Shown: positions 37,600 to 51,124 of the stretch, piece after piece | How the letters are laid out: each line of letters starts with the position of its first letter | Position numbering within the stretch: the first letter of the stretch is position 1 | Assembly: GCA_948099385.1 (NCBI GenBank) | Contig: CANUEZ040000020.1 | Location: 6,170,501-6,234,500, forward strand | Source: Fasciola hepatica | Lineage: Eukaryota; Platyhelminthes; Trematoda; Plagiorchiida; Fasciolidae | Direction of reading: 5' to 3' | Length of the DNA stretch: 64,000 nucleotides | Program-made: the position numbers and the translations under genes | The notes under the pieces: generated by a model | Database searches by the model: none | Seen by the model: only the letters and a program-made list of their open reading frames with translations | Told to the model about the DNA's origin: nothing

Positions 37600-40500
37600 A
37601 GCTCAGCGACCAGAAAGTCGTGGCATTGCTTACGTATTTTTCAAAATAACTCTTCTATTTGTAACTGTGGTATTCCCTCTTGCTTATGGCCAAACGCAAT
37701 TCTAATGAACACAAAGTGGACTAAGTACCTTCCATGAACAAAAATGGAAAGTAATTATTGCGGAATAATATCAATGGAGCTAAGAAAACACCATCTGTGA
37801 TCGTCAATTGAAATGAAGCTTGAAATGCCGGATGAGACTTGTATTATGGTAACTAAAGACTGGCCTTAACCATACGAAGCTGAGTCATGTTCGACAAAAC
37901 CCCTCACTAGTACCGTTTATCGAACATCACACCTCTGGACAGAGCCGGGAGAAGATAAAAGCAATACGGTTTCAGTGGCGTATAGTCCAACTTTTTTGAG
38001 TTTCTGGGAGGCACAACAGAACATTGCTCGAGAAATCTACACTTTGAGGTCAAACATCATCAGTTAGTTGAGAAGAGTCATCGGTATTGCTTATTTAGTG
38101 CAAATTATGTTAGTCCGCTGGTTTCAAGCTGAATATTCCGCGCATCATTCTTGTAGTATTGATCCAATTGATCCCACGGATGTGTTCTACAAAACCTCTG
38201 GATTTTTGCCATTAGTCTTCTAAGGGATCGTTCAAAACCAGCTGGATGCTCAGTAGGATCGAGTTGCTTGGTCAGGGTTGCTCGGGAAATAATCATGTTT
38301 TATTCCTCGGACAGCGCCCGTAACTGAGTGATTCGGTTGGTCCCAGATTCGCCTATTCCCTTCACCATAACAGTTAGCATGTTAAAACGACCGAACTTAC
38401 ACACCTTGGTCTGACTAGATGCAGAAATTATCTAGACTAGAGTGATAAGCTTTCCACCCCAAAATGATTCCTGTTTCCTCCAATGTAGTTTCAAGAAGCC
38501 GGGGTGAACGGATTAAAATTTGAAATGTTGCGTTAGTCAAACACGTTAACGTCCATTTTAAGTTGGTTTTGGAGAAGATAAACCTGGATAACTACAGGCA
38601 CTGCGACAATGTCATCTGAATTATAAGAATTGGAAGTCAATAGAGAGTTCGAAACTAATAACCATAACCGAGGAACAGCTTTATATCTTGCAAAGGGATA
38701 TTCATTTTATTGATGCCGTTGTAAAGTACCTGTAAATGGGCAAACGAGTTTTAAACATAATGGGGATATTTTACTTTAGTTGAAGGAGCAAAAAAAGTAC
38801 TTGCAGTACATGACAGACGAACTGGAAAACAAAAGAGGAGTTTTTTTCCAAGTTTCCAACCATCATTTGTAGGTCATGTGAGCGTGATCCGTCCCGAATA
38901 GTAAGCCAGCACAACGTGCATTTGATAAGCAAAGGAGGGTATCCAAGCCGGATTGTGACCTCATTAGAATAACTATGAGGAAAATCTCTCTATACCAGTG
39001 GGACTAAAATTAATACTAATCACTGTGGTAGAGTGGGATAAATTAGCCTAAGTATCGTCAATGTTTGCTCCATGTAAGAATGATATTAGGCGTCTAATAA
39101 AGGGGGAGTGTACTGAGTTTGCAAGAAAAATCAAGTCGTTGTGATCCTTGAAGAAGTACAGTAATTTCATACTTAACCCGACAAACGTTAGCCCAAACTA
39201 AGTTAAATGAATACTCAAGACTATTCTGGGATAGACTATAGTCGACTGTAAAGTGCACGATGGGAAATTAATGGTACCCAAACTTATGTCGACTGAAACT
39301 GATGGTGTGTTTGCCTGTGGTTATATGCAATATTGGCAGATCACTAGCGAAATGTTAATTTTTCTAAATTTGTACGACCTGGTTAGCTTTGTTTATGCGA
39401 AGAAAGTATATTGTCACTGTATGAACTAACCGGAAATTAGAGCATATAGCTAGTCTGAAGGCTCAGCGTTAGCTTGCTTTGAGCTGTACCGGAGATAGAT
39501 TTGTTCTGTTGAATAACGAGTAATTTGACAGCTTTTGTTACTTTTCATCAGAATAACGCCGGTTGAAAATGTCAGTCATGGTGACTAACCCAGAAAATCT
39601 CGATAGGTTTGGGTTGGTATTGATTCAAGCAGAAGTAAGCCACTGATTGTGATTGGGCCTTCTTTATGATGTGCATTTATGTGCATATTGAGATACGTGC
39701 ACTTTACATGGAGGAAAAAACCGGCGGATTCTTGACCAAGTGTCTTTCACCCATTTTCCAACCAAAGACCAATAGCAGATTGGCAAAGTTGCACATTTCA
39801 AAAATTATTGTTTATTTTAGAGAATGGTTGATGGAGGCAAATTTTGAAAATCAATAAGCGAAGTAGGCAAATGTAAACAAAAACGAGACTTGTATTATCA
39901 TAATTTCATTTATTTTTCTTTGAAAGTGGAAGAAATCAACGGTCGCTGAGCGGTACGGTTTATCTGGTAGGTAAAAAGGATTGTATAAGCTTTCATGTTT
40001 CATGGTTCGTGTTGGATGCAACTAAGACACTTCTGTTTTCTGCTTCAATGACGTGGCTAGCCAATATAGTGACATGGATATGAAATGATACATCTGAATA
40101 CGTGACATATATAATGTTAAATGAGAAAACAAATATGTGCACTCATGTTTTTTGAAACCCAGTCTGAGGGCACTAGTTTTCTTGACAGCGTTTAGGGAAA
40201 ATGTATTCCTACAGACCAAATTATCGCACACAATGTTTTAAACCGGAAAATTGTTTGCAAGACTACTAAAGTTATCTGTCTTGCTTGCTGACATACATTT
40301 CCGGCGTTTTGAGCATCAGTGGAATCCTAATGTACCAGTGCGTTGCACAAACTGAGCTGATTCATCTGCAAATGCCCGAAACAGCAAATGTCCTCCCGAA
40401 AAAGGGTTGTGTGTGCTGCTTCTAAGGAGGGGGTTGGGTTAAACAAATGCGAAAATATTCTAACATTTGTATTGACTTAAGTCAAACAAATAAAGTTATT

Positions 40501-41780
40501 AACTGAGACACCATGTAGTCATCAGATAATGGTGGTCCATTTACCTAGGAAACTGAAAACGTTGAAAAAATTAATCGAGCAGCTTACTTAGGCATACAAT
40601 ACATCGGAAAATCACGGATTTGATTTACTTGTGAAGCACGATATTTCCTCTATAGCCGACAGTTTGTGCGACAAACCTTGCATGCGTATTTGTCTAAAGA
40701 GTGTTTATTCAGGGCCCGCCCAAATCGGGGTTCAGCAGACTGTGAAACTCTGAGATGAATAAAAAGAACCCATTTCAACCTGGTAATAGCATGTGTCAAA
40801 TCAGCATTCAGACAAAATTATGCACACTGTTTGTCCTCTCTCTAAATGAGATGATTTATTTTTGGAAAAATGGACAAGTAGTATTTCCAATCTGTGCCCT
40901 GACGAAAACGAGAAGATATGTTATTCACAGCTTAGTTCCAAAAAGTCACTCGAGTTTGCATACTTTCACCTAGGCCAGACAGATTTCTCTTAGAGAAGTG
41001 TTTTTCAATAATTGACGACAGAGACTATTTAGTCCGAGTCCTTAACTGATGTGTCCGGAAGGAAAACACATTGACTTGAATGTCTCATACGTAAAAAGAC
41101 ATACGATGAAAAGTGTTCATTCTAGTGACGGATCGGGAATCCGTTGAGAAAAGACAATTCCTAGACTATTCGTATTTTTAAATGAGAAAGGTGACGAAAG
41201 TTAGGCAATCACTAATTATGCAGTTATTCCGATTGGTAAGCTTTATAAAATGTTTTTAGGTGGTACAACACATTGGTATGGATAGCAAACAGTTGCCAAT
41301 ATGCAAATAATAACAACAACTGTAGGCTATTCAGCATTCTGTGATAATTTCTGCAGCTTCCTGTGAAGCACTTAACACATGCCGTTGACCTATCTTTTCG
41401 AGGAACAGGTTCATTTACAACCAATTTTCATGTATTTTCTTTGACAAGCTTACAGAGCATAACTTAGTACGCCTTTGCTTATGATAGGACTCTACTAGGA
41501 GTAGGAGGTCAACCATGCTTTTTAGATTGGCAGGGATCAAATTGTAACAATGGATGCATCGACGAAATGGTCAAAGTCCTTTGTTCGACGATATACATTT
41601 TCGTTTCAGCGAAAACTGGAATTTTGATTTCTTCTCAGAAACAGCTTATGGCCTGCCTTCTTCGTCAGGATTCAAAATAAGAACGGTTTGCCTCAGAAAC
41701 ATCCCTTCGGTGACAAGCATCCTTTCTTTAATGGATAACATTCTGGGAGAATAGTCAGGAATAGTTGTTTTAAAAACTGA
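37600..41780. other. No supported feature
   Basis: Long AT-rich stretch with only short frames and no repeat copies paired by eye. Confidence 0.6.
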
Positions 41781-41785
41781 CTAAC

Positions 41786-41959
41786 GAAACACCACACAGT
41801 TTTTCCGGGGTCCCAAAAACCAGAATCATCTTCACATACGAGCTTTTGTGCCTCCAATTTGTTACGTGTTTTGTCTACGGAATGAAATGGACGAGCTGAA
41901 ACTATATTTGCGGGCATTTCCTCAACCACCATTGAGGCGAATGCTCCCGCCCCATTCAT
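41786..41959 (-). CDS. Candidate first coding exon, unknown protein
   Basis: On the - strand an ATG at 41957-41959 opens 58 full codons to a possible donor (TTTC|GTTAGT); the frame itself stays open to 41693. First codon positions are strongly G/A-biased and the peptide is balanced (starts MNGAGAFASMVVEEMPANIV; later KLVCEDDSGFWDPGKTVWC). GC content is higher than in the neighbourhood. No family was recognised. Only a transcript or homologue would confirm it. Confidence 0.25.
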
Positions 41960-43172
41960 TATAAGTTCATAAGATCTTGTGAAGATTTACGGTTTTATTC
42001 CCTGAAGAAATGTTTGTTTACCGATTGGGAGGAAAAGTTACAAGAGAGTAGGAATATAGTAAAATAACGTGCCCCGAAATCATACCCAAGACTGAACAGT
42101 TCTCGTTCGCAGTCGAAAATCAAACTGCCGTTTATTCGTAGCACTGAGTGTCCGAAGGTTTTAAGTGTACGTGTGCGCGGGCACGCCAAAGTTTGCACGA
42201 GGAAGACTCGTTAAAAGTTATAATTGATGGAAACGGAAAGAACTTGCACATTAGAGTGTAATGAAAACAGTAGTGCCAAAAAAGAAGGATGAGAGGGCCC
42301 ACCAGTGATCGTACGAGCAAGTCAAGTAGTGGGGGGTTGGTTATGAAAAAAGAAGCATACTTGATGGGCGACTCCAAATTCACGACGCTACTACTTGTAG
42401 TTTGTAATGAATAACTTCCACAGAAAACAGCTTGTGACTGAAGAATGCAGGCACCTTAGAAAAAAAAGAAAAGTGATAGATTCTTTGACAACGAAATATT
42501 ACCACGAGGATTAGGAACAATAAATGTCAGAACCCAACTATTTAGCATTTAAAGTGCAATCAAAACATGAAAGCTTGAGTTATCACCGAGATACTTGACA
42601 CAATTTATTTTGTGATCAGTTCACTCGGAGCAAATAGGACCTCAGAAAGAGACAGAGTGACAGGGCATTCAGAGCATCAAGTTGTATCCTGGAGAAACAC
42701 AAAGTCGCTTTTGACAATTGCAACGTGTACTTAGTCAGTGATTTTACTCAGTTTTTACTCTTGAATACATGTGAACAAAAGAAGCAGTCACCAAAATTAT
42801 TTAGAAATGGATTCTGCGGATGGATATGAGGGGAAAATACCAAATGCCGGTACCACTGAAAATGGAGGAGGTGACACATTTTTGCCGAACATCATATTTG
42901 TTCACTACCTATTCATATGTTCCCCTTAAAAAGTCCGCGAGTGGCTTCTTCTGGCTGAAACACCTAGTTTATCATTTTAGGAGCCCAAAATGGATATCCT
43001 GGCTCATGGAAAATAGTAGAATCCACAAGAATGTGATTGAAGCAAAGACAGAAATTATACAATGATTAAAGAGATCTTTCGGGAATTTTCCAAATATCCC
43101 TGTGTAAGATATAAAAGGTCAGTCAATGAAATAATTTTATGGAATAAATCACAAGTTGTATTACCGTAGCAG

Positions 43173-43424
43173 GTTAAGATATTGGAAGCGGGAGAAATAG
43201 TGATGAAGTGGATCGGCGAAGCCAGCAGAAGTCGTGATAATCCCAGAGCAACCTGTGGAAAAAGAAAACATGTACTTTTGGGAAAAACGATAATTGCCGC
43301 AAGTAACAGTAACCGGAAGGGTGAGCTAAACCAAGGGCCTGCAATTAATATCTTACTCAAGTTAATGAAAACAGACCAGCAAGAAAGTTGCACGGAAGAG
43401 CAACCGCAATCTTCGAAAACATAA
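43173..43424 (+). CDS. Candidate terminal exon, unknown protein
   Basis: After an acceptor-like TTACCGTAGCAG the frame is open for 83 codons and ends in TAA. First positions are about 70 percent purine, and the product would be basic and hydrophilic (contains RDNPRATCGKRKHVLLGK and TDQQESCTEEQPQSSKT). The opposite strand is also open for 143 codons (43055-43486), the longest frame in the window; the hydrophobic - strand product is likely the shadow. No downstream AATAAA is close. The call is weak. Confidence 0.25.
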   Translation, partial: VKILEAGEIVMKWIGEASRSRDNPRATCGKRKHVLLGKTIIAASNSNRKGELNQGPAINILLKLMKTDQQESCTEEQPQSSKT

Positions 43425-45108
43425 GAGCATAAAGTAACTGAAACCTGCGCGTAGTTCAAGAATCGATCCCGACGGAATTCATTCATCGGAACAGACTACT
43501 TGGGAGGCTTTCAAATATCCGGTAACTTTAAAATACCTGATCCAGTTACCACACTTGAGTTTACAAAGAGTTGCTTTCTGTTTAATATAAGAGAAATAAT
43601 ACCAACTGAATTTGATGATACTCCTTACAGTGCTCTTTGATTTTTGGTTCTCAAATTCAGAATGGAATGAACGAATCGCCCCTTAGGGTTGCTCCCACAT
43701 AACTTGAATCCTACCGTAATCATAAAGTTGCCTCCATCCTAAAAGAGCAGCATAAAGCCCGGTTTTCATAAATAACAATCTTGACCACTGATCACATTCT
43801 GTGTGCCGCCATTGTGCTCTTGTATCAATCATCAATAAGTGGAATACAAAAATTTCAAAAATATCCATGTATTTGCATTTAAAACAAAACACCTTTTCTT
43901 AAGGTGCATCTTGTATTGAAAGCCAGACTTCAGTTTCGAAAAAGCCAGAGTAAATGAGTCAGGGTGAGTTGGAAATAATAGCATGTTGACTGCGGATTGA
44001 AGGGGGACACACAGTACCAGTTGCTGAGTGAGTTACTAATCATTGCAAACAAAAACGCTTCAAGAAGCCCTTATTCGAAATTGTTGTCTATTTTATAGAA
44101 ACGGAAAAACGTAGATCCGTAAGACAGAGCCTTTCATTTTACCATAACTTCTGCTTATCGGTCGGGAAGTTGCCGTTGTCATATCTCGGAGACGATAGTA
44201 AGTCAAAATCTTGGAGTTTCCGGTAGGGATCATATGATTATGAGCCAATGCCAGCGAGATTAGCGGTAGATTTGGATGTTCGACAGTACGGATTCGTCAG
44301 CTCTTCTGTCTTTTCAGCCTACGAAAAGCATGTTCAAAGTGAATACAGTAGAGTATAACAGTTACCTAAAAAGCTTGATTACATTCAAGTTGATGAATAT
44401 CCTCGGCGATCTAGAATAAAGCGGAGCTAAAGTGCCAAATTCACAGCACAACTTTTAGTGACGCGCAACTGAATGGAGTGTACGCCGAGCAGGGGCCTGA
44501 TCTAAACGAGCTATCGGTAGTCAAATATTTTAAAGCAGTCTTGATTTTAACGGCTTACAATAATTCCACGAAGCACACAAGAAATGGTGTGTTTAAGAAC
44601 TTTAGCTGATAAGTATACATAAGAAAATTGCCGCGCGGTTTTCGGAGATGGGCAGAGATCTGCTTAGGGTAAAAAGGTATTATCACGTATCCTTCTAACC
44701 ACTGACTGAACTCTCTTTGCCTAACGTGATAAAATCCACATTAGAAATGGATAGACTAGTATTAGACAGAAAAAGGATAAATCTATCAGATTCCCTAGAT
44801 CGATCGTGAATTGAAACTAATTATTTCGAGGTTTGATCTAGACTGTTGCAAACCAGACCAGTTTAATGCTGCGAACAACGTGTTGGGTTTTTTAGTAATA
44901 TAAACCGTACAGACTATATCCGATTTTCAACAAATTTCCCAGGAAAGTTTTTTCTCCTAGGGCTTCCTTTCAAATTTTTCCCAACAATTTATTGTTTATT
45001 TGATCTTATTTGGGTAGACAACCAAACACATTCCAACCACATTCTCGGAAAACTCAGACAGATACCTGGGCAAACAAAACGAATTTCCCGTTGCCAGTCC
45101 AACAGAAG

Positions 45109-45367
45109 TCACACTTTATCAATACGAAGTTGTAAATTATGGACATTGAGGTAAAGGAAGTTATTCGACGGGGAAATTGGTCCCATTTGCGACCCTTTTC
45201 TAATGATTATTTTGTTCGAGTCTTTCATCCAGTTCTTATCACACATCGCAACAGTAGGAATAAAAGTTGAAACTGTCGAGGAAACAAGTGCTCCAAAAAT
45301 CTGAAAATAAAACGCCACAGGTAATTTTAATAAAAGCTTATTCCGGTCCTCCACTTCAGGGATAAAT
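45109..45367 (-). CDS. Candidate terminal exon, unknown protein
   Basis: On the - strand a very good acceptor (TTTTCATCTCAACAG) precedes 85 open codons ending in TGA. The first part reads FIPEVEDRNKLLLKLPVAFY, then a hydrophobic stretch rich in S, T, V and F that could be a membrane segment. No family was recognised. The acceptor quality is the main argument; the open length is compatible with chance. Confidence 0.25.
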
Positions 45368-45369
45368 CT

Positions 45370-48045
45370 GTTGAGATGAAAAGAAAACGTTTGCTGAGGA
45401 CTGGAAATCAAAGTTTCAAGTTTAACTGCGAAGCTTTTCTTAAGTAGAAATGACGCTCATGAGAAGCTGGACGAAGTATTCATATGTTAAACTTGTTTGG
45501 GAAAGTGTACTTTGGACAAAGAATGGGGCAGTTTTAAAAGATCGGGAATATTTCATAGTGAACACCTCTAAATCAGAAATGATGCTCGTTTTTCTGTTAT
45601 GAACTATTCAATTTTGCATCACTTTTCCTTTTCCAGCTTGAAAACACGGTTTTCTTTATCAGGAATGTAATAAATGGAGTGTAACTAAATAAAGCCATTT
45701 TTCTGAAAGTGATACAGATCTTCATTACTTACGTCGACCTTTGCATATATTTGCTATCAGTCGACAGTAGACAGAATATTAGATCTATTCCGAGTTTTAG
45801 ATCTTATGAAAACAGTGATAACGTCTATTCGCGTTTGTTACAATAGATGACACGAAAATCTATGATTTGCTTCCTATGGAAAAGGCTGTGCATTATGACA
45901 ATAATAATAATGGCACCTTTTGAAATGGTTCTCTTATATGTTCAGAAATAACTTAAAAGTTATGTGAATCGGAGCTTACCACCTGGATAATCAAATTCGT
46001 GTGAACCACAAAGTGTTTGGTGATGTACTCAAAAGTTAGGTACCGATTACCACCACTATGTTTCAATCGTCGACCCTCAGGAAAACACATGAGCTGTATT
46101 TTAGTAAGAATATCTAACTTAGGGAGACACAAGTTTTTTTACAAGAGAGGCTTTGGTCATAAGTTGTAGAGAAACCCACTTAAAGATCATCAATGATGAT
46201 TTGACTAAGGTATTCACCGAACGGATTGCTCGCTTTTTCGTGATGTCCTAATGTTTTCTGATTGAATTCAGATTTTCTAAAGTAGATCTGAATCACTGAA
46301 GCTAAAGACCTAAATGGCATAATAAATCAAACTGCATTTATAAATATGAGTGGGGATTCTTTAGAAATTTTGCTTTCAAAAACGGAAATTTTATCAGACA
46401 AGGTTTTTCTTGATCAACTGAAATAAAGGACAATAGATAATTGAGTGCAGAAATCCACAGGTAGCTGCAGCTTAGGTAACAATGGAAAAGAGATAACAAA
46501 AGATTGCGTGTGTTAGGTTTAGCGTTTCTATCTGAAAGTAAGCTCGTAAATTTCCGGTCAGTAATTCTTTCCGAGAAATGCTGCAGGAGCAGTTACGTCT
46601 ACTGATCTGTGATCGATGCGCAATGGGAAAAAGTCGTGGAGGAGGGTAAAGGAATAATGAGAGAAGGTATCTCTGTGGAGCTATGAAGTTGTATATCAGA
46701 CAAACTCATAACGGTTCTGGTCACATCGGTTCCCGTTGATCCGAAGTCATCATCAGAAACTCTGGGAGTTCAATCCAAATCAAAAGATCCTTCCAAAGAA
46801 AGCTTCCACCAGCAATAAGACATCAATTTAACCATGGTCTTTTGACCTGGAATAAACAATTTTCAGTTATTGGTATTTTTCTCATTACAGTATTTTGCTT
46901 TCAACAGAATCTCTGGTGAATTCATTAACAGTGTGCTTGCAGAATTCAGACTTCAGCAGTGAGTCTCTTTTGAAGCAACTCAATAATAATAGACTTTTTG
47001 ACTAAAATATTTTTCCTTATCAAAATGCAATGTGGTGCTAGGGCAGCGTATTTTCTTTGCGACTAACATTCCAGAGAAATCTCACGAGACAACGATTAGA
47101 TACACAAATCATAGCACAAAGTGGTGACACGCTCTATGACTGATGAAACGTAGAGCCCTAGGTGATAAAGGCCGAATCCACGTACGTGCATGTTGCTCTG
47201 TCGAGATATTAGTTGCGCATCTGAATTTAAAGGTGATAACCTGGCTGCGGTTTTTCGCAGTTTTGAATATTTCCTAGAAGCCACTTGGAAGATCATGATG
47301 TAGAATAACTGATGTTTTTCTGCGCCTGTAGCACTGGCAGGAAAACTCAAATTCTCGCTTATCGCTTGTTTATGACAGATATATTCCGTCCAACTGAAAC
47401 TACTAGACCTTAAGGGCTACGGAAGTTACCCGAAAGGTTTAAAGAAGCTGTACAAATCCAGCTCTGAATAAAATACCGTGAAAATAGCTGCTCTTCAGGG
47501 GCATTTCAACGGCTCGTTCGAAAGGTATCTAAAAGGCTTTGAACTGCACCAGATTGAATAAACTGGGTAGATCATAAGTGGCCAGAATTGAAAATTATAT
47601 GGTTCAATGAAATACCTCAATTATTAAACCTACAGTCCAGTATGCTAAATGACAAAAGTAGCACCACCAGATCCTCTAGTTTACCGCGTATAATTGCGGT
47701 GTTTATTGTTTAGCACTTACAAATGGGTTCAGGGAAATAGCTTTGAAATATAACCTCTGAATATGCTTTTGAAATATCCATCTGTAATTACAGATTAGCT
47801 AGTTTTGTACTTTTTTCTGTCCTTAAGTCAAAGGAAGAAGTATACTGCGTCCGCAAGCGTACTTTGGATTTTCACTTTTTACTTAAGACTATAAAAGAGC
47901 ACTCTGATACCTGACTTTCATGTTGACAAAAATTTGCAAGTGACAGAAGCAGCGCTTGGCGCCACTTGAGTCTCCGTCACAGAGAGTATAGCACTTAAAT
48001 ACCATGATAGATTTTGATATTATTAGTACGAAGTAGGGTTTCGGA
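45370..48045. other. No supported feature
   Basis: AT-rich. Frames are below 90 codons with no splice-site support. Confidence 0.6.
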
Positions 48046-48049
48046 AGAT

Positions 48050-48141
48050 TTGCAAAATGTTGGAAGTTGTCGACCTCAGCAGGTTGGCATGGCTACCACT
48101 GACGCTTTATTCCCGCGTCTGCTATATCAGCTGAGATACGA
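48050..48141 (-). mobile_element. tRNA-derived SINE, family A, copy on - strand
   Basis: On the - strand the head reads CGTATCTCAGCTGATATAGC, then GTCAGTGGTAGCCATGCC and a decayed B box region, followed by GAGGTCGACAACTTCC and AACATTTTGC. The same order and spacing of blocks is seen in the 35.1 and 48.5 kb copies. It faces the 48.5 kb copy at a distance of about 370 bases. Confidence 0.55.
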
Positions 48142-48144
48142 CTT

Positions 48145-48500
48145 CAAGCTAAAGGGATTTGAACTTCTCGAATATGGGTCATACACAATGCACGTCCGAA
48201 TTACGGTGGAGCACGGCGTTCACTACAGTCAGCTAACTCGCAATTTGACTGCCTATAGCAAGAATTCGCTGCAAATCAACCAGTGTGCACCAGTTGAATA
48301 CACCTATGTTTGTTAATAAAGTGTAGTTTTGTTGAATTTGACAGATGTTGAAATGATCCAGAATTTGAAATTCATTTACCTCCCTGGGAGTAGAACCTTT
48401 CTGCTTTCTCCCACCGCCTCATTACCACGAGTGTCCCACCTAGTGCTACTGTAACTTGGTTAGGTAAACTGTGTGATCTACATGCAAATATTCTGAAGCC
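48145..48500. other. Spacer between two facing SINE copies
   Basis: It holds a GC-richer patch at 48.38-48.47 kb whose - strand contains AAGGTTCTACTCCCAGG, similar to a pol III B box. It may be a further decayed SINE, but no A box or partner copy was found. Confidence 0.4.
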
Positions 48501-48504
48501 CTTC

Positions 48505-48625
48505 GGAGTGGCCTTGTAGCTCAGCGAACAGGGCTCACGCGGTACTAAAGCGAAGGTGGCAACAATTCGTGTGTTCAGCCCTCCTCCCAGGGATCAAGAG
48601 ATTTCAACGTTTGGTTCATTCCAAC
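48505..48625 (+). mobile_element. tRNA-derived SINE, family A, copy on + strand
   Basis: The head reads CCTTGTAGCTCAGCGAACAG (a good A box), then GCGGTACTAAAGCGAAGGTG and a weak B box region GTGTGTTCAGCCC. The body contains CAGGGATCAAGAG then TTTCAACGTTTGG. Block-by-block similarity to the - strand copy at 34.98-35.11 kb (GTGGTACCAAAGCAAGGGTG) supports one family. Confidence 0.65.
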
Positions 48626-48629
48626 ACTT

Positions 48630-51035
48630 CAAAACCATTATTAGTTACAGTAGGCAATAAACTGAGCCTTTCAAGGGATATTAAACACGGCTGTCGATAA
48701 TGTTCAGGCTGGGCAAAAGTCGAGTCACTCTGAGTGTAATGGTCAGGCCGTAAGCCGCTACTTTGCTGTCCAGCTAATGTAGATGTGGGGTCCTGATGAT
48801 GCACTCACTCAGCCTTAGGCTCCCTTTCTGTTATGCAGGTCGAACACAAGCAAACCCCGCGGAAGCACGCTGACCCCTGCATGCAGATTGAGTGGGCTTT
48901 CTCCGGGACGAGATACTGCAGTACCGGACACAACGTCACCTTTTGATAAAGAGGAATTTTTTAACGGAAACAGTAACAAGCTGTTACACATCAACAGTTA
49001 GGCCGTGACGAGTCAAGGACTCTCTTCATACACTATGAGTATCTATCTCGAAAGTGCTTAAGCTTTGACAGAAGATGGGTCAAGTGGCATTGTAGATCTG
49101 TAAACCTAGAGATCTTTTTTTCTTTTATGGAGAACACAGGCCACACGAAGTTGAGTCAAACTTAAAATTGGAATTTGGATTCTTCACGGCCGTGGTTCTA
49201 CCGGAGTACGAATAATAGCTTAGAGCTTAAGGAGTGGTAATGTTTTTTACTGATAGAGATGAAAAAGCGAACCGACTCAGTTGATAACCTACACAAGAGA
49301 TATGAAATCTATTTGCCAGAACTCACAAAACGTCAGTCTTCTAAAAACTTGACGTTTGTAATAGGTTTTAGGTATCCTAAGAAGACTAGCCAAGGGGCTG
49401 GCAAGATAAATTCCTAATCTTATGACCTTCCTGTTATAAAGTAACCATCATAAGAGGCCAGAGGAAAAACAAGAATCAGGGTTGTATCAGCCTGAGAAAA
49501 TATTTTGGTCCCCAGTCCATCTGTGGGACTTGACCGTGGAACCAGAACTGGAGAATATTTTGGTCCGGCTTAAAATAGGCAGTCGTCTGATAATTTTAGG
49601 AGATCTAGTACGTAAGTCATCAAAGGTAAGCAATGAAAAAAGCTACAATATACGAACAACGAAGTTATTACCTGATCTACTCAAAATGGTTCATCCCCTA
49701 TTGACCTGGAGAACAAAAGTTTCAATTTACGTTTCGTTTGCTTATGAATTTTTGGTAAAGTTTACATCAAGGTTTTCGGCAAAGTGACTTCTGATAGCTG
49801 AGATTACGGGTAAATGCATCTTGTTGAATAGTTACTTTGTCCGAATGAAAATAAAAATATGATCAACCACTTTTTGGGGATTGAAACTGTGACATTTAGC
49901 TCACGAAAACATTCTAGTCTTGTATATCTTCACCGCAGAAAGCTTCCCACACATGAAAATGCTGAATAAGAGGCAGGATCGTCGACGTACTGAAAGCAGA
50001 AGCCATACTCGTGAATTTGGAGAGAGCTGCTAATCTAAATCTACTTCACTGGTAGGAAAACCTCAGACTAAATCATAATTAGCTGAATGCTCTTATCGAA
50101 TATTGTAGCTAATAGAATATGATAATGCGCACCAATGGTAGGCACTCAGTCAAATATTGGAAAGCCTTTTTAATTCCTCAACAAGAAGAAAACCGACGTA
50201 GAGCTATATCCCCATTATCAGTAACAAAACCTGTATCACTCTCGTTTACTACTGATTGACTTGTATACAAAGCAAAATAGAAAAAGAGCATCGAATGCTC
50301 ATCGGAGTGTACTGCACATTCCCGGAAATTGGTAGGTTTACAAAATGAAATAAGATTTTCGAAGCGACATAACTCCTGCCTTAACTATAACGTAAAACGT
50401 ACTAAGAATTCAAAATAAATGGATATATTCCAATAGACTGATGACTTCTTGTGGCTTTTTGGAGGACAATTAATGCTGTCACTGGATATCTCATCTGGAG
50501 TTGAAAACCAAAATTTTGGAAAGAACTACACTCAAGTAGTGTATGTGAATTGAAGGCTGGAAGCTTATTTTAGCGGAAGATGACCAGATTATTGAATGTT
50601 GGAAGAGACTAGATCAATACAAAATGTCTATTTTCGCTGTTTAGTGTCATATGAATTCATACAATCAGTGCCATCATATTGATGAAAATTACATTGAGCG
50701 AATGTTTCGCCGTTGGGCAAGAGAAAGAAAAATATGGTAATAAGTCGCTCAACTATTGGTGCGGTTGTTTGCTCAGAGGGATAGGCTGTTACTGTGGCGA
50801 TTTGTTGTCTGTTGGTTGGAAGTGGAATTTAGTAAATAGTTTGTGAAATTCGGCTTGACACATTTTGGAATCCCCTGCCGTTGGAGTTCAAGGGAACCTA
50901 GAAGAACTGAAAGTAATGCACCAAACAAAAAGTAAAATAATAGCAAAAATGTTCAGCGCATGGACTTGTCCTCTTCAAGAATAGTGAATTATTTAAGTTT
51001 TTTGCATGCTTGAGCACAAGGGCTGCATAGACGAA
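48630..51035. other. No supported gene; GC-rich patch at 48.78-48.95 kb
   Basis: The GC-rich patch (contains AAACCCCGCGGAAGCACGC) follows the + strand SINE and may be repeat-derived. The remainder is AT-rich with short frames. Confidence 0.5.
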
Positions 51036-51041
51036 AAGCCT

Positions 51042-51120
51042 ACAGCCTTGAAGGCACATTGCTCTACTAAGAGTAGCCGGAAATCCGACCCCGATACTTG
51101 ATGTGGCAGACAATCGTAAA
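51042..51120 (-). mobile_element. Dispersed repeat, family D, copy 2
   Basis: The partner of the 31124-31200 repeat. Its + strand blocks are AGCCTTGAAGGCACAT, AGTAGCCGGAAATCCGAC and TGTGGCAGACAA. The reverse complement carries CGGGGTCGGATTTCCGG, which looks like a decayed pol III B box. Two diverged copies 20 kb apart show that it is an interspersed repeat. Confidence 0.5.
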
Positions 51121-51124
51121 ATGT

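Noticed and set aside
43055..43486. The 143-codon - strand frame as a membrane protein gene
   Set aside because: Its hydrophobic composition mirrors a purine-rich + strand, and the expected number of frames this long by chance in the window is about one to three.
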